Assembly: GCA_963822825.1 (NCBI GenBank)
Contig: CAWGIW010000007.1
Span: 1-64,000 of the forward strand
Direction: 5' to 3'
Origin: JAWWPY01 sp963822825
GTDB taxonomy: Bacteria; Actinomycetota; Actinomycetes; Streptosporangiales; Streptosporangiaceae
DNA length: 64,000 nt
Every line of letters starts with the position of its first letter. Within the stretch, counting starts at the first letter, position 1. Shown piece after piece: positions 61,006 to 64,000 of the stretch. Position numbers and translations under genes: made by a program. A model generated the notes under the pieces. It was not told where the DNA came from and did no database searches. It worked only from the letters and a program-made list of their open reading frames with translations.

Positions 61006-63519
61006 ATGACAACCAGTATCGCTATCGCCGCGGGCAATCTCCCGGCCGAGCCGAACAGCTTCGTCGGCCGGGAGCGGGACCTGGCCGAGCTGGAACTGCT
61101 GCTTGGCGACGTCCGTGCGCTGACGCTGTGCGGGCCGGGCGGGATCGGCAAGACGCGGCTCGCTCTCCGGCTGGCGTGCGACCTCGCGGACCAGTTCCCG
61201 GACGGGACGTGGCTGGTCGAGATGGCCGACACCGAAGATCCCCGCCTGGTGCCCCAGCGGGTGGCGGCCATCCTCGGGGTGCGGGCCGAGCCGGACCGGC
61301 CGCTGGCCGAGACGCTGACCGACACGCTGCGGCCGCGGCGGCTGCTGCTGATCCTCGACACGTGCGAGCACGTGGTGGAGGCCTGCGCGGAGCTGGTGCA
61401 CCATATTCTCGGCGGGTGCCCGTGGGTGCGGGTGGTCGCGACCAGCCGCGAGCCGCTCCGGGTGCGCGGCGAGACCGTCTGGCGGGTGCCCCCGTTGGAG
61501 CTCCCGCGCGATCCCGGCGGTGGCCCCGGCGGCGCCGACGACGATCCCGGGCGGCACGAGTCGATGCGCCTGTTCGCGGAGCGCGCCACCGCCGTCCGCA
61601 CGGGCTTCACGCTGGGGGCGGACAACGTCGGCACGGTGGCCCGGCTGTGCCGGACCCTGGACGGCATGCCGCTGGCCATCGAACTGGCCGCGGCACGGGT
61701 CAGGGCGCTGTCGGTCGATCAGATCGCCGAGCGGCTCCGCGACCGGTTCATGCTGCTGGCGTCCGGGGACCGAACCGCGCCGGCCCGCCAGCAGACCCTG
61801 CGGGCCGCTGTGGACTGGAGCTACGAACTCCTCACTGAGCCCGAGAAAGTCCTGCTGCGCCGGCTGTCGGTGTTCTCGGGCTGGACGCTGGAGATGGCCG
61901 AGGATGTCTGCGCGGACACGTCCATCCCGGCCGGGATGGTCCTCGACCTGCTGATCTCGCTGATCGACAAGTCGCTGGTCACTGTCGATCACGAGGTGGC
62001 TGGGGGGGCGCGCTACCGGCTGCTGGACACGCTCAGGGAGTACGCCGCCTGCCGGCTGGCCGCTTCAGGTGAGGAGATGGCGGTCCGGCGCCGGCACCGC
62101 GACCATATGCTGCTCATCGCGCGGGAGATCGTGTCCCGGGCGTTCGTGCGCGGCGATCCGTCCTGGCCGGAGCGCGTGGCCTTGTACCGCCGGGCCGCGA
62201 CGGAGCGGCCTAATTGGCGGGCCGCGCTGTCCACTTCGCTCGACCGCGGCGACGCGGAGGAGGGCATCCGGCTGTGCATGGGACTGCGCAGCCCGTGGAT
62301 CGCCAACGGCGACGTTGACGAGGGAGTCGGCTGGTTCGACCGATTCCTGGCCCTGCCGGGCGACGTGCCGCCCGCGATGCGGGGCCACGCCCTGGTGTGC
62401 CGCTCGGAGCTGGCCTTCGAACAGCAGGATTACCTCGCGGCATTTGAGCACGCCCAGGCCGGCCTGGAGCTGTGCCGGTCAGCCGGTGACGGTGCGAATG
62501 CGGACGGGCTCCGGATGCTGGCCCTGGTCAGCCTGCGGGCGGGTGATCAGGCGGGGGCGCTGGCCAGGATCGATGAGGCGATTGCCAGCGCCCGCTCGGC
62601 CGGTGACGTATGGGAAGAAGGCCTCGGGCTGAACGCCAGGGCGGCCATCGTCGCCCGCCAGGGCGGCCTGCGCGAGGCGCAGCGGACCTACGAAGCCGCG
62701 CTCGACGTGCTGAGGGACAACAACGGCTGGGGCGTTGCGCAGGTCCTCTACGGTCTCGGCGGGGTGGCCCGGGCGCGCGGGGACCACGAAGCCGCCCTCC
62801 GGCATTTCCGCGATGCGCTGGCGCTCTACCGGGAGATCGACGCCCGGCCCGACATCGCCCGGTGCCTGGTCGGCATCGGGTGGGTGGCCCTGGCCCAGGA
62901 CGACCTCGCGCTTACCACGTCCAGCCTGACGGAGAGCCTGAACCTGAGTCTGGCCACCGGGCAGCGCCTGCTGGTCGCGCGGGGCCTGGAGGCCTTCGCG
63001 GTCGTGGCCGCCCGGATGGAGGACGCGCCGCGATCGGTGCGGCTGGCCGGGGCCGCGCTCGATCTGCGCTCGGCGGCTGGGCCGGCCCGCTCGGCCGGGG
63101 CCGGGGCGCGGATGGAGGATCTGCTGGAGCCGGCCAGGCGGCGGCTGGGTGAGGCGGCCACCGCCGCGCTGCTGGCCGAGGGCCGCGCGATGACGGCCGA
63201 CCGGGCGGTCAGGTATGCGACCAGCGCGGGCGGCCAGGTGGTGCCGGAGAACAGCAGTGACGGTGGTGCTCCCCGGGTGCCGTCGCCGGGCGAGGGCGGC
63301 AGCGGCTCGGCCGTGCCGTCCGCGCTCACGCCGCGTGAGCGCGAGATCGCGGCGATGATCGCCCGCGGCCTGACCAACCGCGGGATCGCCGACGAGCTGG
63401 TTATCAGCCAGGCGACGGTGGCCCGGCACGTGGCCAACATCCTGACCAAGCTCGGGTTCAGCTCCCGCGCCCAGGTCGCGGCCTGGATGGCCGGGCGCGG
63501 GCACGGCAGTACCAGCTGA
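61006..63519 (+). CDS. AfsR/LAL-like regulator: NTPase, repeat region and LuxR helix-turn-helix
   Basis: 837 residues. NTPase with Walker A GPGGIGKTR (43-51) and Walker B RLLLILDTCEH, then ATSREPLRVRGE and GMPLAIELAAARVRAL of the STAND/NB-ARC class. Residues 330-730 hold TPR-like helices (LRDALALYREIDARPD). The LuxR DNA-binding domain begins near 774 (LTPREREIAAMIARGLTNRG, ATVARHVANILTKLG). Such proteins activate transcription after sensing a ligand or partner. It precedes the acyl ligase operon and may control it; a low-complexity linker joins repeats and HTH. Confidence 0.9.
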   Translation: MTTSIAIAAGNLPAEPNSFVGRERDLAELELLLGDVRALTLCGPGGIGKTRLALRLACDLADQFPDGTWLVEMADTEDPRLVPQRVAAILGVRAEPDRPLAETLTDTLRPRRLLLILDTCEHVVEACAELVHHILGGCPWVRVVATSREPLRVRGETVWRVPPLELPRDPGGGPGGADDDPGRHESMRLFAERATAVRTGFTLGADNVGTVARLCRTLDGMPLAIELAAARVRALSVDQIAERLRDRFMLLASGDRTAPARQQTLRAAVDWSYELLTEPEKVLLRRLSVFSGWTLEMAEDVCADTSIPAGMVLDLLISLIDKSLVTVDHEVAGGARYRLLDTLREYAACRLAASGEEMAVRRRHRDHMLLIAREIVSRAFVRGDPSWPERVALYRRAATERPNWRAALSTSLDRGDAEEGIRLCMGLRSPWIANGDVDEGVGWFDRFLALPGDVPPAMRGHALVCRSELAFEQQDYLAAFEHAQAGLELCRSAGDGANADGLRMLALVSLRAGDQAGALARIDEAIASARSAGDVWEEGLGLNARAAIVARQGGLREAQRTYEAALDVLRDNNGWGVAQVLYGLGGVARARGDHEAALRHFRDALALYREIDARPDIARCLVGIGWVALAQDDLALTTSSLTESLNLSLATGQRLLVARGLEAFAVVAARMEDAPRSVRLAGAALDLRSAAGPARSAGAGARMEDLLEPARRRLGEAATAALLAEGRAMTADRAVRYATSAGGQVVPENSSDGGAPRVPSPGEGGSGSAVPSALTPREREIAAMIARGLTNRGIADELVISQATVARHVANILTKLGFSSRAQVAAWMAGRGHGSTS

Positions 63520-63531
63520 CCCTTCGCGGCC

Positions 63532-63575
63532 CATCCCGCCCATATCCCGCCCATCCCGCCCATCCCGCCCATCCC
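63532..63575 (+). repeat. Short tandem repeat after the regulator gene
   Basis: About four imperfect copies of a CCCATCCCG-type unit (nine to eleven bases) directly after the regulator stop. Noncoding; no hairpin potential. Possibly a slippage product. Confidence 0.7.
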
Positions 63576-63604
63576 CCGGGCCTGCTCATTCCCTCCGCCT
63601 ACAC

Positions 63605-63684
63605 ATCCCCGTGAGGGGGATACACACCGTAATGCATATATCGGCGCATGTGCGCTCGCCGCATAACGCATAGTGTGATTCACA
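63605..63684. promoter_or_regulatory. AT-richer control region with two palindromes
   Basis: ATCCCC-GTGAG-GGGGAT at 63605-63621 and TGTGA-T-TCACA at 63674-63684 flank a stretch that is AT-rich for this genome (ATGCATATATCGG). These may be operators for the regulator upstream or another factor; the AT-rich centre may hold the promoter of the ligase gene. Confidence 0.45.
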
Positions 63685-63763
63685 TAGTTCCTGGTGGGTC
63701 GCGCGTGATGCGGGGGCCGCGCGCGGCTCGCCAGGAATTGCTGGATAGCTGGCAGCGAGCCAC

Positions 63764-63803
63764 GGCTCCTCCGGCCATCAGGAGGGGGATGGCCGGAGGA
63801 GCC
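63764..63803 (+). promoter_or_regulatory. Strong stem-loop in the leader of the ligase gene
   Basis: Perfect 16-base arms (63764-63779, 63788-63803) around an eight-base purine loop, 21 bases before the start codon. Could act as an attenuator, mask or protect the 5' end, or terminate transcripts from upstream. No riboswitch class recognised. Confidence 0.7.
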
Positions 63804-63824
63804 CTGGGGAGACGGGAGGGCACG

Positions 63825-64000
63825 TGATGACGATCATGGACCAGCCAGCTCCCCGCACTACCATCACGCAGCGGCTGCTCGCCCTGGCGCCAGCACGGGG
63901 CGAGAAGCCCGCGCTGGTCGGCGGGGCGGCGCTGGGCCCGGGCGGCGGCTTAGCTACGCGGACTTCGCACGGATGGTGCGGGCGGCGGCGGCCGGGCTGG
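63825..64000 (+). CDS. Acyl/aryl-CoA or AMP-dependent ligase, N-terminal fragment, frame broken
   Basis: GGGAGG precedes GTG 63825 and ATG 63828. The first 38 codons read ITQRLLALAPARGEKPALVG, as in AMP-binding ligases, then the frame changes: LSYADFARMVRAAAAGL, the next conserved block, is one frame over. Restoring one G near 63941 joins them. The remainder lies beyond the window, so substrate class is unknown. Confidence 0.65.

Noticed and set aside
63674..63684. CRP-type binding site TGTGA...TCACA
   Set aside because: Half-sites are separated by one base instead of six; kept only as an unassigned palindrome.
1..64000. tRNA, rRNA, CRISPR arrays, insertion sequences, prophage
   Set aside because: No cloverleaf-like sequence, regular spacer array, transposase or terminal inverted repeat pair was seen on reading both strands.

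Overview
The window is high-GC, gene-dense DNA from an actinobacterium. The clearest lineage markers are rbpA (a small RNA polymerase-binding protein confined to Actinomycetota) with a sigma-R-type promoter in front of it, a polyprenol-phosphate-mannose synthase-type GT2, GTG/TTG starts, TANNNT boxes six bases before start codons (leaderless mRNAs), and AfsR/LuxR-type and GntR/UTRA regulators. I cannot name the genus; a Streptosporangiales-like soil actinomycete would fit.

Layout. 0-4.8 kb is core-like: the end of a glycerophosphodiesterase, rbpA, a GT2 and an acetyl-CoA synthetase. 4.8-12.4 kb is a CoA-dependent catabolic patch: MmgE/PrpD, CoA-transferase and HTD2-type hydratase facing a GntR regulator, then an acyl-CoA dehydrogenase, a 2,6-dihydroxypyridine-hydroxylase-like flavoprotein and a cupin. 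12.4-18.7 kb holds a metallo-hydrolase and a lysine degradation set of the type known from lysine fermenters: kal, kamE, kamD and kdd on the minus strand, with kamA divergent. 18.7-21.5 kb adds a DpgC-like cofactor-free dioxygenase translationally overlapped with a PaaK-like aryl-CoA ligase. 22-24.6 kb is a CYP199-like P450 with an MFS transporter. 24.7-32 kb is mixed: lgt, ornithine cyclodeaminase family, two methyltransferases, GntR, GNAT and a flavin oxidoreductase. 32-47 kb is one long minus-strand block: a dehydrogenase, two paralogous lipoprotein substrate-binding proteins, livHMGF, an amidohydrolase, a TPP enzyme, a creatininase-family amidase, a zinc alcohol dehydrogenase, a cupin, an alpha/beta C-C-hydrolase-like protein and a DapA-family aldolase. 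This looks like uptake plus breakdown of one unidentified compound. 47-53 kb is a LacI regulator divergent from a GH38 alpha-mannosidase. 53-55.3 kb has an LCAT-like lipase and a TesB-like thioesterase. 55.4-60.9 kb is a lipid-tailoring operon (flavin oxidoreductase, DUF1365, two cyclopropane-synthase-family methyltransferases) convergent with a delta-9-type desaturase. 61-64 kb is a large AfsR/LuxR-type regulator and the start of an acyl-CoA/AMP ligase.

A striking property of this sequence is the number of single-base reading-frame breaks in otherwise well conserved genes, about twenty, mostly in runs of G or C and clustered at 36.9-39.7 kb. They look more like residual indel errors than biological decay, and they split, fuse or hide several genes. 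I annotate such genes over their full inferred span and say where the frame changes. A remnant of a TPP-enzyme central domain fused to a GntR regulator at 9.2-9.4 kb looks like genuine rearrangement.

I see no rRNA, tRNA, CRISPR array, insertion sequence or phage gene. All assignments rest on motif recognition and family knowledge by eye; no database search was run.
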